From the NCBI GenBank assembly GCA_016704275.1, contig JADJAK010000002.1, positions 558,001-622,000 of the forward strand: a stretch of DNA of 64,000 nucleotides, in the 5' to 3' direction. Origin of the DNA: Gemmatimonadota bacterium. GTDB taxonomy: Bacteria > Gemmatimonadota > Gemmatimonadetes > Gemmatimonadales > GWC2-71-9. The notes under the pieces were generated by a model, which was not told the origin of the DNA, made no database searches, and saw only the letters and a program-made list of their open reading frames with translations. How positions within the stretch are numbered: the stretch's first letter is position 1; each line of letters begins with the position of its first letter. Below, one piece after another: positions 42,694 through 51,460 of this stretch. Both the position numbers and the translations under genes were made by a program.

Positions 42694-44625
42694 TCAGGGG
42701 CGATCGAGTGCCGCAATCGCCGCTTCCCAGGCCGTCATCGCCTCGTCCAGCTTCCGCCGTTCGGCGTCCCTCGCCGCCGTCAGGGTGCTGATCCCCCCCC
42801 GATCGGTTCCGCCGTACAGCCCCGGGTCGCCCAGGGAGGCTTCAAGGGCAGCCAGCTCCCCCTCGTGCTTCGCCACCAGCGCCTCGGCCTCCTCGACCGC
42901 CCGCTCCCGGGCGCGCCGCCGCTTGGCCTCGTCGGCCGAGGCATCCTTCGGCGGCGGGGCACTGTGGCGAGCCGCGGCCCGACGCTTCGTCTCGGCCTCG
43001 GCGGCGAGCCGCGCCGTGCGGCGCGAGCCGGCATCGGCCTCCCACTCGTCGAAGCGACCGGGATAGTCATAGAGCATCCCGTCTTCGAACGCCCAAATGC
43101 GCGTCGCCAGCTGCTGCAGGAGCGCGCGGTCGTGCGACACCAGCAGCACGCTGCCATCGTAGCCCGAAATGGCGTCCTCGAGCGCCTCGATCGATTCGAC
43201 GTCGAGGTGGTTGGTCGGCTCGTCGAAGACCAGCAGGTTGGCGTCGGCCAACATCATCAATGCGAGGGCCACCCGAGCGCGCTCGCCGCCGGACAGCGAC
43301 CCCGCCCGACGCAACACGCTGTCGCCCGAGAAATCGAAGCGGCCCAGGTGCCCCTGGATCTGGCCGCGCGTCCACATCGCCCGCCGATCGGCGATCAGGT
43401 CGTAGAGCGACTTCTGCGGGTCGACGTCACCGAGGTCCTGACGATAGTACGCCACGCGCGTCGCCGGCATGATGCGCACGGCGCCGCCCTCGGCGGGACG
43501 TTCGCCGAGCAGCGTCTTGAGCAGCGTCGACTTCCCGGCGCCGTTCGGACCCACCAGTCCGACGCGGTCGCCACGCCGGAGAATGCCCGACCACGGCCGC
43601 AGCAGCGTGCGGCCTTCCACGGCCACCTCGAGCTTCTCCGCGGCGAGCACCTGATCGCCGCCGCGATCACCGGCAGTGAACGAGACCGACATCGCCCCTT
43701 CCTCGCCCGGTGGCGGGGTGAGCCGCGGCACCCGCTCCAGCCGCTTGCGCCGCCCCTTGGCCTGCGACGAGTTGCCGCCGGCGATGTTGCGCCGGATGAA
43801 GTCCTCTTCGGCGGCGATCTTCGAGTCCTGCTTCCGGAAGGCCCGCATCGCCGCGCTGCGGCGCTCGGCACGCTGCTCGATGAACTCCGAGTAGCCGCAC
43901 TCGTACACCGACGCGCTCTTCGCCTCGAGATGCAGGACGTGATCGACCACCGCATCGAGGAAGGCACGGTCGTGGGAGATCAGCAGGACCGCCTCGTCGA
44001 TGCTCTTCAGGTACTCCTCGAGCCAGCGCGCCGTGGCGATGTCGAGGTGGTTGGTCGGTTCGTCGAGGATCAGCAGGTCGGCCGGGGCGGCGAGCTGGCC
44101 CGCGAGCGCCAGGCGACCGCGCTCACCCCCCGAGAGCGAGGCGACGTCGCGCGTGCGGGACACCTCGGGGTCGAAGCCGAGACCGGCGAGCACGGCATCG
44201 ACGCGAGCGGCGGCGGCGTAGCCTCCCTCGCGCTCGAAGCGCTCGAGGTCGTGCGAATATTTGTCGAGCTGCGCCTGGGTGAGGGCATCACCGGCGGTGC
44301 CGAGGGCATCGGCCTGCACGGCCAGGTCGCGTTCGAGTGCGAAGAGCTCCTTGAAGCCGAGCGCCGCGGCGTCCCACACCGTCTTCTCGCCACCGAGGTC
44401 GCGATACTGATCCATCACCGCGACGCGAATGCCGCTGATCCGCGCCATGCTGCCACGGTCCGGCGCCCGCTTGCCGGTGACGATGTCCATCAGGGTGGTC
44501 TTGCCGCTCCCGTTCCGGCCGATGATGCCCCAGCGGTCCCCTTCCATCACGGTGAAGGTGATGTCCGAGAAGAGCGTGTCCGCGCCGAAGATGACGGCGA
44601 GACTGGAGGCGGAAAGCAGCGTCAT
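42694..44625 (-). CDS. ABC-F family ATPase (Uup/EttA-like)
   Basis: Soluble protein with two ABC domains, which in this family acts on ribosomes. First domain: Walker A GRNGSGKTT, signature LSGGERGRLALA, Walker B LLILDEPTNHLD. Second: Walker A GPNGAGKST, signature LSGGERARVALAL, Walker B LLVFDEPTNHLD. A charged linker (about 250-300) connects the two, and the C-terminus has a coiled coil (KRRRARERAVEEAEALVAKHEGELAAL) as in Uup. 643 residues. No membrane domain is present or nearby. Exact subfamily (Uup versus EttA and YheS) not resolved. Confidence 0.92.
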   Translation of the reverse strand: MTLLSASSLAVIFGADTLFSDITFTVMEGDRWGIIGRNGSGKTTLMDIVTGKRAPDRGSMARISGIRVAVMDQYRDLGGEKTVWDAAALGFKELFALERDLAVQADALGTAGDALTQAQLDKYSHDLERFEREGGYAAAARVDAVLAGLGFDPEVSRTRDVASLSGGERGRLALAGQLAAPADLLILDEPTNHLDIATARWLEEYLKSIDEAVLLISHDRAFLDAVVDHVLHLEAKSASVYECGYSEFIEQRAERRSAAMRAFRKQDSKIAAEEDFIRRNIAGGNSSQAKGRRKRLERVPRLTPPPGEEGAMSVSFTAGDRGGDQVLAAEKLEVAVEGRTLLRPWSGILRRGDRVGLVGPNGAGKSTLLKTLLGERPAEGGAVRIMPATRVAYYRQDLGDVDPQKSLYDLIADRRAMWTRGQIQGHLGRFDFSGDSVLRRAGSLSGGERARVALALMMLADANLLVFDEPTNHLDVESIEALEDAISGYDGSVLLVSHDRALLQQLATRIWAFEDGMLYDYPGRFDEWEADAGSRRTARLAAEAETKRRAAARHSAPPPKDASADEAKRRRARERAVEEAEALVAKHEGELAALEASLGDPGLYGGTDRGGISTLTAARDAERRKLDEAMTAWEAAIAALDRP

Positions 44626-44675
44626 GACACCCTATCACACGAAGAAGGCAAACGGCCAGGCCGGGCACACAAAGC

Positions 44676-44703
44676 GCTCCCGGCCGGGATTCCGGCCGGG
44701 AGC
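44676..44703 (-). terminator. Perfect hairpin between two minus-strand genes
   Basis: A perfect 12-bp stem GCTCCCGGCCGG / CCGGCCGGGAGC with a 4-base loop lies 28 bases past the stop of the gene at 44732. On the minus strand it is followed by GCTTTGTGTG, weakly T-rich. Likely a terminator for the upstream gene. Confidence 0.65.
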
Positions 44704-44731
44704 ATAACACCATCGGCGCGCTGCGGGAGAA

Positions 44732-45433
44732 TCAGTGCCCGGTGGACGTGGCCTTGGCGGTGGTCTTGCCGTCGATCTTGACCGTCCCGCCGTTCTCCCC
44801 GCCCTGGATGTCCACGATCAGCTTCCCGGTCTTCGGGTCCCGAATCTGGATCCGCCCGCCGGAGTCGCTGCCCTGGATATCAACGACCTGCTCGCCGTTG
44901 ATCTTGATGTTGACGTTGCCGGCGCTGTCCCGACGGGAGACCGTGTCGTTCGCCTGACCATCGGTGCCGTTCCGCAGGTCCTCCGCCACCGAGGAGGGGA
45001 GCATCAGGCGGTGGCGCTGGCCCGACGGCTTGAAGGTGATGGTGCCGAACTGGACCAGGTCCGCAAAGCCGCTGTCCGCCTCGGTGAGGCAGGCGAAGTG
45101 CATCTTGTTGTCGATCTGCTGCGCATCGGTGACCGTCAGCTCGCAGTCGGCGAACCGCTCGACGTCGACGCTGTCGTTCAGCGTGATCGTCAGCTCGAAG
45201 CCCTCGATGCGGTCCGGCGCGCTGCGCTTGACCTGCAGCTGCTGGAGCGAGCCGAGCTTGAGGTCGTTGATCCGGAACGGCGCCCCGAGCATCGGGATGG
45301 AGAGGGTCGACGCGGTGGTCGCGATCTCACCGACCTTCCGTTTGCCGGCGTTGACGCCCGAGACGACGATCATCCCGACGAGGAAAATGCCGAGCATCCC
45401 GGCCACGATCTTGATCCAGTCTTTCGGTGTCAT
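44732..45433 (-). CDS. Membrane-anchored protein of unknown function with duplicated VDIQG motif
   Basis: I do not recognise a family. The ATG at 45433 is preceded by a near-perfect AGGAGG at 5-base spacing. An N-terminal helix (WIKIVAGMLGIFLVGMIVVSGVNAG) anchors a 200-residue domain. Residues 60-145 look like a beta domain with a possible disulphide (FADCELTV; HFACLTEA). The C-terminal 70 residues contain two copies of a short motif, VDIQGSDSGGRIQIRD and VDIQGGENGGTVKIDG, and a less exact third (NVNIKINGEQV), suggesting a small beta-repeat structure. A single gene with its own hairpin terminator. Confidence 0.72.
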   Translation of the reverse strand: MTPKDWIKIVAGMLGIFLVGMIVVSGVNAGKRKVGEIATTASTLSIPMLGAPFRINDLKLGSLQQLQVKRSAPDRIEGFELTITLNDSVDVERFADCELTVTDAQQIDNKMHFACLTEADSGFADLVQFGTITFKPSGQRHRLMLPSSVAEDLRNGTDGQANDTVSRRDSAGNVNIKINGEQVVDIQGSDSGGRIQIRDPKTGKLIVDIQGGENGGTVKIDGKTTAKATSTGH

Positions 45434-45566
45434 CACAACCTCCTGCCTGAGCGGCCCCGGGAGATCCGGGGCGATAGAGAAGGAACGTAGTCATGGGTCC
45501 GGTAGTTTCAAGTCGCAACGTTGCATAAGTGGAACGCCGGCCGTCAAACGCGCCTAGTTTTCTCCC

Positions 45567-46892
45567 ATGCTTCGCCCCCTGCATGCGCTGACGTGGGACA
45601 ATCGCTTCGCCTCCCTCCCCGACGCCTTCGGCGAGCGGGTGGGGCCGACGCCGCTGCCCGACCCGTGGCTGGTCGCGTTCAATCCCGACGTCGCCGCCCT
45701 GCTCGACCTGGACCCCGCCGCGGCCGCCGACCCGGACTTCCTCGCCTGGGTCGCGGGCAACCTGACCCTGCCCGGCACCGACCCCGTCGCGGCGATCTAC
45801 GCCGGCCATCAGTTCGGCGTCTGGGTGCCGCAGCTCGGCGACGGCCGCGCCATTCTCCTCGGCGAGGTCACCAGCGGCAATCACCAGCACTGGGACGTGC
45901 AGCTGAAGGGTGCCGGGATGACGCGCTTCTCGCGCATGGGCGATGGCCGCGCGGTGCTCCGCTCCACCATCCGCGAGTACCTCGCCGGCGAGGCGATGGC
46001 CGGCCTCGGGGTGCCGACCACCCGCGCGTTGGCGATCGCCGGCAGCGACGCGCCGGTCTATCGCGAACGCGCCGAGACCGCCGCCGTCCTCGTCCGCGTG
46101 GCACCGTCGCACGTGCGTTTCGGCTCCTTCCAGCTCTTCGCGTCGCGGAAGCAGGCCGACGAGGTGCGCCTCCTCGCCGATCATGTGATCGAGCACCATT
46201 TCCCCGAGTGCCTCGCGCTGCCGGTCCAGCAGCGCTACGCCGCGTGGTATCGGGAGATCGTGGACCGAACGGCGCGACTGATGGCACAGTGGACCGCGGT
46301 CGGCTTCGCGCATGGCGTGATGAACACCGACAACATGTCGATCCTCGGCCTGACGCTCGATTACGGCCCCTACGGCTGGTTGGAGCGCTACGACCCCGGC
46401 TTCATCTGCAACCACTCCGATCCGAGCGGGCGCTACGCCTTCGATCAGCAGCCGCGCATCGGCCTCTGGAACTGCGCCCGCCTCGGCGAGGCGCTCTTCC
46501 CGCTGGTGGCGCAGGAGCCGGCGCTCGCTGCGCTCGAATCGTATCGCACCACCTTCGAGACCACGATGGACACCCTGGTGCGCGCCAAGCTCGGCCTCGC
46601 GCGCCGGCTCGATGGCGACGGCGAGCTCGCCAGCGATCTCTTCACGCTCATGCACCGCGCGGGTGCGGATTACACCCGCACCTTCCGCCTGCTGTCGGCG
46701 GTCGACGCGAATCGTCCCGAAACGCTCGCCCCACTCGCCGATGCGGTCGCCGCGCCGGCGCTGCTCGATCCGTGGCTGGAGCGCTGGCTGGCCCGCGTCG
46801 CGAGGAGACGGTGCCCGGCGCGCATCGCCGTGCTGCGATGGCCGCCGTCAACCCGAAATACGTATTGCGGAACTGGATCGCGCAGGAAGTGA
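45567..46892 (+). CDS. selO: SelO family protein AMPylase, 3' end broken by frameshifts
   Basis: SelO (YdiU) is a pseudokinase-fold enzyme that transfers AMP to proteins. The core is intact: AIYAGHQFGVWVPQLGDGRAILLGE, WDVQLKGAGMTRFSRMGDGRAVLRSTIREYL, LVRVAPSHVRFGSFQ, and the metal-binding GVMNTDNMSILGLTLDYGPYGWLE. Conserved sequence stops at about residue 410. The C-terminal family block is then found in a different frame (VNPKYVLRNWIAQEVIEAAEA, from 46838), and a fragment resembling the next conserved piece (GDEHPGMEA) is back in the original frame at 46968. At least two indels are therefore implied, and the Cys-Ser-Ser-type C-terminus is not recognisable. Either decay or sequence error. Confidence 0.88.
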   Translation: MLRPLHALTWDNRFASLPDAFGERVGPTPLPDPWLVAFNPDVAALLDLDPAAAADPDFLAWVAGNLTLPGTDPVAAIYAGHQFGVWVPQLGDGRAILLGEVTSGNHQHWDVQLKGAGMTRFSRMGDGRAVLRSTIREYLAGEAMAGLGVPTTRALAIAGSDAPVYRERAETAAVLVRVAPSHVRFGSFQLFASRKQADEVRLLADHVIEHHFPECLALPVQQRYAAWYREIVDRTARLMAQWTAVGFAHGVMNTDNMSILGLTLDYGPYGWLERYDPGFICNHSDPSGRYAFDQQPRIGLWNCARLGEALFPLVAQEPALAALESYRTTFETTMDTLVRAKLGLARRLDGDGELASDLFTLMHRAGADYTRTFRLLSAVDANRPETLAPLADAVAAPALLDPWLERWLARVARRRCPARIAVLRWPPSTRNTYCGTGSRRK

Positions 46893-47030
46893 TCGAGGCC
46901 GCGGAGGCGCGGGATACGGCGCCGCCGACGAGTCCGGGATGGGCGGTACGCGGTCCGGGGGCCGGTAGGCGACGAGCATCCGGGGATGGAGGCGGTAGTC
47001 GCGGCGGCGGTGCGCCGGCCGGGGTGAGTG
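46799..47030 (+). pseudogene. selO: Displaced 3' remains of selO
   Basis: Homologous C-terminal SelO sequence after the frameshift. From 46799 the frame reads RREETVPGAHRRAAMAAVNPKYVLRN and continues to EAAEARDTAP, then loses similarity; around 46965-47025 a short DEHPG-type segment is in the original frame. Nothing in this stretch would form a gene by itself. Confidence 0.6.
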
Positions 47031-47060
47031 CGGGACGCGCGGTCGGTCATTCGTTCGGGA

Positions 47061-47103
47061 TACGGGCCCGACTTACGACCTACGACTTACGACTTACGAC
47101 CTG
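47061..47103. repeat. GACTTAC/GACCTAC heptamer array between selO and prfC
   Basis: Five to six 7-bp units (GACTTAC, GACCTAC) end directly at the prfC stop codon. The complementary array is absent here, unlike in the gap at 61505. Confidence 0.7.
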
Positions 47104-48708
47104 TCAGGGCGCCGCCTCCAGGAACTCCAACCCTTCTCCCTTGTTCATCGTGTGCCGCAGCGCCCATTCGTCCTCGAAGAGGATGATCGATTGCCCCTTG
47201 GCATCGAACAGCCGCATGCGGGCGCGTCCCTCGACCATCTGCTCGATGATCTCTTCCGGGCCGCGCACCCAGCGGGCGTGGCGGAAGGGGAGCGGCTCGA
47301 GGCGGCACGGCGCCCCGTACTCGTTGAGCAGCCGGAACAGCAGCACGTCGAACTGCAGCATGCCGACGGCGCCGACGATCGGCACCGGCCCGGCGATCGA
47401 TTCCTGATAGAAGACCTGCACCGCCCCTTCCTCGCCCAGCTGCCGGAGCCCGGTGTCGAGGTGCTTGCGGCGGAGCGGATCGGCGATCACGACGCGCGCG
47501 AAGTGCTGCGGCGCGAAGCGGGGGATGCCGCTGAAGGCGATGTCGCCCTTGAGCGAGAGCGAGTCGGAGACGCGCAGGTTGCCGCGATCGAGAATGCCGA
47601 TCACGTCGCCCGGAAACGCTTCCTCGATTTCGGTGCGTTCACGGGCGAGGAACTGCTGCGGCTGCGCCAGCCGGAGCGTCTTCTTGGTGCGCGCCAGCGT
47701 GACCGTCATCCCCGCCTCGAAGCGGCCGGAGCAGACGCGCACGAAGGCGATCCGATCGCGATGCTTCGGATCCATGTTCGCCTGGATCTTGAAGACGAAG
47801 CCGGTGAACTCCGGGTCGGTCGGCTCGACCTCGCCGCCCCCGTCGATCGGGCGCGGCAACGGCCCCGGCGCCACGGCGAGGAAGTCGTGCAGGAACGGTT
47901 CGACGCCGAAGTTGGTGAGCGCCGAGCCGAAGAACATCGGCGAGAGCGTCCCGTTGCGGATCGCCTCCTCGTCCCACGGATGGCCCGCGGCCTCGAGCAG
48001 GTCGAGTTCGTTCTGCAGGGTGGCGACGGCCTCGCTGCCGATCGCGTCGGCCAGCGTGCCGTCGGCGAGCGGAATGCGGCGGGTCTCGACCATCGCCGCG
48101 CCGTGGTCACCACCACGATCGAAGAGCAGCACCTCGCCCCGTCGCCGGTCGGCCACGCCGACGAAGCCGTTGGAGGTGTTCACCGGCCAGGTCACCGGGT
48201 GGATGTCGATCCCGAGGTCCGTCTCGACGTCGCCGATCAACTGGAGCGGATCGCCCCCGGGGCGGTCGCACTTGTTGACGAAGGAGAAGATCGGCATCCG
48301 GCGCATCTTGCAGACTTCGAAGAGCTGCCGGGTCCGTTCCTCGACGCCACGGCGATTGTCGAGCAGCATCACTGCCGAGTCGGCTGCGACCAGCGTCCGG
48401 TAGGTGTCCTCGGAGAAGTCGGCGTGGCCGGGGGTGTCGAGCAGGTTGACCTGATAGCCGAGATACGCGAACTGCATCACGCTGGAGGTCACCGAGATGC
48501 CGCGTTGCTGCTCGAGCGCCATCCAGTCCGACGTGGCATGCCGCGCGGCGCGGCGCGCCTTGACCGACCCCGCGAGGTGGATCGCGCCGCCGTACAGGAG
48601 GAGCTTCTCCGTCAGCGTCGTCTTGCCGGCGTCGGGGTGCGAAATGATCGCGAAGGTGCGTCGGCGGGCGATCAATGCCGCCAACGCCTCGGGGGTCAGG
48701 TCAGCCAT
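47104..48708 (-). CDS. prfC: Peptide chain release factor 3
   Basis: GTPase that removes RF1/RF2 from the ribosome after termination. 534 residues. G1 SHPDAGKTTLTEKLL, G2 region with GISVTSSVMQF, G3 LLDTPGHADFSEDTYRTL and G4 NKCDR (NKxD) are all visible; the RF3-specific RRAARHATSDWMALEQQRGISVTSS follows G1, which distinguishes it from EF-G. Domains 2 and 3 follow (KIQANMDPKHRDRIAFVRVCSG; GAVGMLQFDVLLFRL). The RF3 signature MDPKHRDR is intact. The C-terminus ends at the edge of a heptamer array. Confidence 0.95.
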   Translation of the reverse strand: MADLTPEALAALIARRRTFAIISHPDAGKTTLTEKLLLYGGAIHLAGSVKARRAARHATSDWMALEQQRGISVTSSVMQFAYLGYQVNLLDTPGHADFSEDTYRTLVAADSAVMLLDNRRGVEERTRQLFEVCKMRRMPIFSFVNKCDRPGGDPLQLIGDVETDLGIDIHPVTWPVNTSNGFVGVADRRRGEVLLFDRGGDHGAAMVETRRIPLADGTLADAIGSEAVATLQNELDLLEAAGHPWDEEAIRNGTLSPMFFGSALTNFGVEPFLHDFLAVAPGPLPRPIDGGGEVEPTDPEFTGFVFKIQANMDPKHRDRIAFVRVCSGRFEAGMTVTLARTKKTLRLAQPQQFLARERTEIEEAFPGDVIGILDRGNLRVSDSLSLKGDIAFSGIPRFAPQHFARVVIADPLRRKHLDTGLRQLGEEGAVQVFYQESIAGPVPIVGAVGMLQFDVLLFRLLNEYGAPCRLEPLPFRHARWVRGPEEIIEQMVEGRARMRLFDAKGQSIILFEDEWALRHTMNKGEGLEFLEAAP

Positions 48709-48770
48709 AGGGGGGCAAAGATACCATCCCCACCGTTCCGTCCGGGCGGCCCCGCGGCTAGACTCCGGCC

Positions 48771-49217
48771 ATGTCCGCCCCCGACGATGACGGCCTGACG
48801 CCGCGCCACTGGATTGCCCTGACCGCCCTCGTCTCCGGGGTGGTCGCCACCTACCTCCACCTCTGGAAGATCGGCCTCGCCGGCCAACTGGCCTGCACCG
48901 CCAATCACGGCTGCGAAATCGCCCAGTTCTCGCCGTACGGGTACGTCTTCGGGGTCGACGTCGCCCTGATCGGGGCGGTCGGCTACACCATGGTCTTCAT
49001 CACGGCGATGATCGGGGTGCAGCCGCGCTGGATCCGCGACCCCCGCACCACGAAGCTGCTGGCGCTGATGGTCTACCCCGCCCTGCTCTTCACGCTCCGC
49101 CTCAAGTACGGCGAGTTCATCGTCCTGAAGACGTTTTGTCCGTGGTGCGCGGTGTCGGCGGTGACGATTACGCTGCATAGCGTGCTGGTGTGGATGGACT
49201 GGCGGCGAGTCAAATGA
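48771..49217 (+). CDS. Vitamin K epoxide reductase (VKOR) family membrane protein
   Basis: A 148-residue four-helix membrane protein. QLACTANHGCEIAQFSPYGYVFGVDVALIG gives the first redox cysteine pair and the conserved Ser/Gly loop, and FCPWCAVSAVTITL is the CxxC quinone-linked active site. Bacterial VKORs reoxidise DsbA-like proteins and so support disulphide bond formation in the periplasm; the often fused thioredoxin domain is absent. The stop codon TGA is supplied by the first heptamer of the following repeat array. Confidence 0.9.
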   Translation: MSAPDDDGLTPRHWIALTALVSGVVATYLHLWKIGLAGQLACTANHGCEIAQFSPYGYVFGVDVALIGAVGYTMVFITAMIGVQPRWIRDPRTTKLLALMVYPALLFTLRLKYGEFIVLKTFCPWCAVSAVTITLHSVLVWMDWRRVK

Positions 49218-49390
49218 TGGATGATGGATGATGGATGATGGATTCATGTTGTCATCCTGAGCGGAGCCCGAAGCGGGCGTAGTCGAAGGACCTCTTCCCA
49301 TCGTTCGGCGAGAGGTCCTTCGACTGCGCAGCCCTGCGGGCTGCTACGCTCAGGATGACACGGATGGTGGAGCATCCATCATCCATCATC
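49214..49390. repeat. GATGGAT heptamer arms enclosing a full dispersed palindrome
   Basis: Nested structure between convergent genes: four tandem ATGATGG units (49214-49241), then palindrome left arm GTCATCCTGAGCGGAGC to AGTCGAAGGACCTC, a short loop, right arm GAGGTCCTTCGACTGCGC to CGCTCAGGATGACA, and finally the reverse complement array CATCCAT CATCCAT CATC. The whole 177 bases can form one hairpin. Both flanking genes (VKOR protein and MFS transporter) have their stop codons inside the outer heptamer arms. Confidence 0.9.
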
Positions 49391-50627
49391 TCCCCACCTC
49401 GTCCAGCCTCCCCACCTCTCTCAACTTCGGCGCCCACCGCCACGTCCCACCGACCACCGCCAGTGTAATGCCGCCGCCGAGCAGCACCGCGGGAACGGCG
49501 CCGATCAGGCGCGCGGCGAGGCCTGACTCGAAGGAACCGATCTCGTTGCTTGAGCCGACGAAGATCTGGTTGACGCTGGTGACCCGCCCCATCAGGTGAT
49601 TGGGCACCAGCAGCTGCAACAGCGTCGAGCGCACGACCACCGAGACCATGTCGGCCGCGCCGGTGAGCACCAGGAAGAGGGTCGAGAGCCAGAGGGTGCG
49701 CGCCAGTCCGAAGCCGATCGTGAAGAGGCCGAACCATGCCACGGCGAAGAGCAACGCGCGCCCCGCGCGCTGCATCGGTGGCCGCCAGGCCAGCACCAGC
49801 GACATCGCGACCGCGCCGACCGCCGGCGCCGCGCGCAACACGCCAAGCCCCCAGGCACCGACGTGCAGGATGTCGGCCGCGAAGATCGGCAGCAGCGCGA
49901 CCGCCCCGCCAAAGAGCACCGAGAAGAGATCGAGCGTCATCGCGCCGAGGAGCACCTGCTGCCCGCGCAGGAAGCGGATGCCCGCGGCGAGTGACTCGCG
50001 GATCGGCTCGGCCATCTCGGCAACGGGCGGTGCGCCGCGGAACTGGATCGCCAGCAGCGCCACCAGCGCGACCACGATCAGCGACGCGTCGACCAGATAG
50101 CTCCCCTGCGCGCCGAGCCAGACGTTGAGGATCCCGCCGAGCGCGGGGCCGACCACGGCACCGAGTTGCCACGTCGTGCTGCGCCAGGTGACGGCGTTGG
50201 CCTGCACCTCGCGCGTCACCATCGCCGCAGCGAGCGCTGTCCGCGCCGGCTGCAGGAAGGCGCGCGCGATCCCGCTGACCGCAATCACCAGGTACGCGCC
50301 GAGGACGCGATGCTCCGCGGCCTCGCCAGTGAGCCCCGCCAGCAGCGCCAGCGCCAGCGAACAGGCCAGCAGCGTGATCGTGGCGAGCAGCGCCAGCTTG
50401 CGCCGGTCCATCCGATCGGCGACATGCCCGGCAAAGAGCGCCGTCGCAATGTTGGGGAGCGCCTCGGCCAGCCCGATCAATCCGAGCGCCAGCGGATCGT
50501 GGGTGTCGAGGTACATCTGCCACGCGACAACGACGCCCTGGATCTGAATCCCGAGCGTCGTGGTGAAATGGGCCGTCAGGAAACGGCGGAAGTCCGGCAG
50601 CCGGAGGGCGGCCCAGGGGTCGTGCAT
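49386..50627 (-). CDS. MFS transporter (EntS/DUF894-like exporter)
   Basis: Major facilitator with about twelve helices and 413 residues. MHDPWAALRLPDFRRFLTAHFTTTLGIQIQGVVVAWQMY is the typical start of the enterobactin-exporter-like group (RxFRxFxxARxxSxLGxxxQ), and GHVADRMDRRKLAL is the conserved loop between helices 2 and 3. The ATG at 50627 is chosen since upstream residues are not conserved. The substrate is unknown; no siderophore genes are nearby. The C-terminus (LREVGRLDEVGR) is translated from short tandem repeat sequence and its stop is inside the heptamer arm. Confidence 0.88.
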   Translation of the reverse strand: MHDPWAALRLPDFRRFLTAHFTTTLGIQIQGVVVAWQMYLDTHDPLALGLIGLAEALPNIATALFAGHVADRMDRRKLALLATITLLACSLALALLAGLTGEAAEHRVLGAYLVIAVSGIARAFLQPARTALAAAMVTREVQANAVTWRSTTWQLGAVVGPALGGILNVWLGAQGSYLVDASLIVVALVALLAIQFRGAPPVAEMAEPIRESLAAGIRFLRGQQVLLGAMTLDLFSVLFGGAVALLPIFAADILHVGAWGLGVLRAAPAVGAVAMSLVLAWRPPMQRAGRALLFAVAWFGLFTIGFGLARTLWLSTLFLVLTGAADMVSVVVRSTLLQLLVPNHLMGRVTSVNQIFVGSSNEIGSFESGLAARLIGAVPAVLLGGGITLAVVGGTWRWAPKLREVGRLDEVGR

Positions 50628-50674
50628 GGGGTGGGAAGATAGTCGCTGGGGAAGGGGTCGTCCGAAGTGAGGCC

Positions 50675-50732
50675 TCGTAGGTCGCAAGTCCCCCGTCGGG
50701 GACCTATGACCTACGACTTACGACTTACGACT
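50675..50732. repeat. GTCGTAG-type heptamer hairpin upstream of the MFS gene
   Basis: Short copy: CGTAGGTCGCAAGTC, a small inner stem CCCCGTCGGGG, then ACCTATGACCTACGACTTAC and two more GACTTAC units. It folds into a hairpin of about 55 bases and supplies the TAA stop codon (50725-50727) of the gene that follows on the minus strand. Confidence 0.75.
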
Positions 50733-51324
50733 TCTTCTTCGGCATCACCAACTCCAGCACATTCGCCCCGATCCCCACCTTCGCTTCTGGCGGCATCGCC
50801 ACCAGGAATTCGCGGCCACCGGCCGTGAGCACCGGATAGCGGCGCGCGTACTCGGCCAGCGCCGGCAGGAAGAGAAACTCCGGCAGCGCGATGTCGCGCA
50901 CCAGCAGCCGCTCGAGGCGGAAGCGCATCACGCCGTTGTCACGCTGCGGCATCGAGAGCTCCGCCATGAACGACGACGTCGAATCGACAAAGGAGAAGAT
51001 CGGTCCGAGCTCGGCGCGCGCTTCGGGCGGGAAATCCATCAGGCGGCCGCGAATCCGGATGCGGTTGCTGTCGGAGGTGACCAGGAAGGCGAGCGAATCG
51101 GAGAACGGCGGCACGCCCAGGCGAGCCAGCAGATAGGCAGTGAAGTCGCCGACATCGACGCGGCCCTGGGTGCTGCGCTTCTCGACGAAGACGGAATCCA
51201 CCGTCGCCGAGGCGCGCGTCACCCCGGGGTTCGTGATGCGGGAGCCGTTCGGCGTGATGTTGTCCTGCGCGGCCAGGGGGGTGGCGGCGAGCAGAACGAA
51301 GAGCGGGAGCATCGACAGACGCAC
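50725..51324 (-). CDS. Secreted protein of unknown function
   Basis: About 199 residues with a signal peptide (RLSMLPLFVLLAATPLAAQ, cleavage after AQ). The mature part is mixed charged/hydrophobic with no cysteine and no motif I recognise; RVDVGDFTAYLLARLGVPPFSDSLAFLVTSDSNRIRIRGRLMDFP suggests an alpha/beta domain. The start could be the GTG at 51324 or the ATG at 51312. The extreme C-terminus (MPKKKS) adjoins a heptamer repeat that gives the stop. Next to the divergent nuclease gene, 136 bases apart. Confidence 0.65.
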   Translation of the reverse strand: MRLSMLPLFVLLAATPLAAQDNITPNGSRITNPGVTRASATVDSVFVEKRSTQGRVDVGDFTAYLLARLGVPPFSDSLAFLVTSDSNRIRIRGRLMDFPPEARAELGPIFSFVDSTSSFMAELSMPQRDNGVMRFRLERLLVRDIALPEFLFLPALAEYARRYPVLTAGGREFLVAMPPEAKVGIGANVLELVMPKKKS

Positions 51325-51460
51325 GGGCAGCGACTCCAGATCAGGGGAAGGGGTGGACGTCACGGCTGGGACACCCTGCACACGCCGACCCCGCGATTCG
51401 ACTAGAATCTGTCAGCGTCGCCGTCGAGGCGCCGCCTGACCCCATGCCGGAGCGCATCCG

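Noticed and set aside
42567..42791. Small plus-strand gene between ccoNO and the ABC-F gene
   Set aside because: No homology, no good ribosome site, and it overlaps the end of the ABC-F gene; probably non-coding upstream sequence of ccoNO.
47152..48798. 548-residue plus-strand open frame over prfC
   Set aside because: Antisense to release factor 3, whose motifs are all intact; no independent support.
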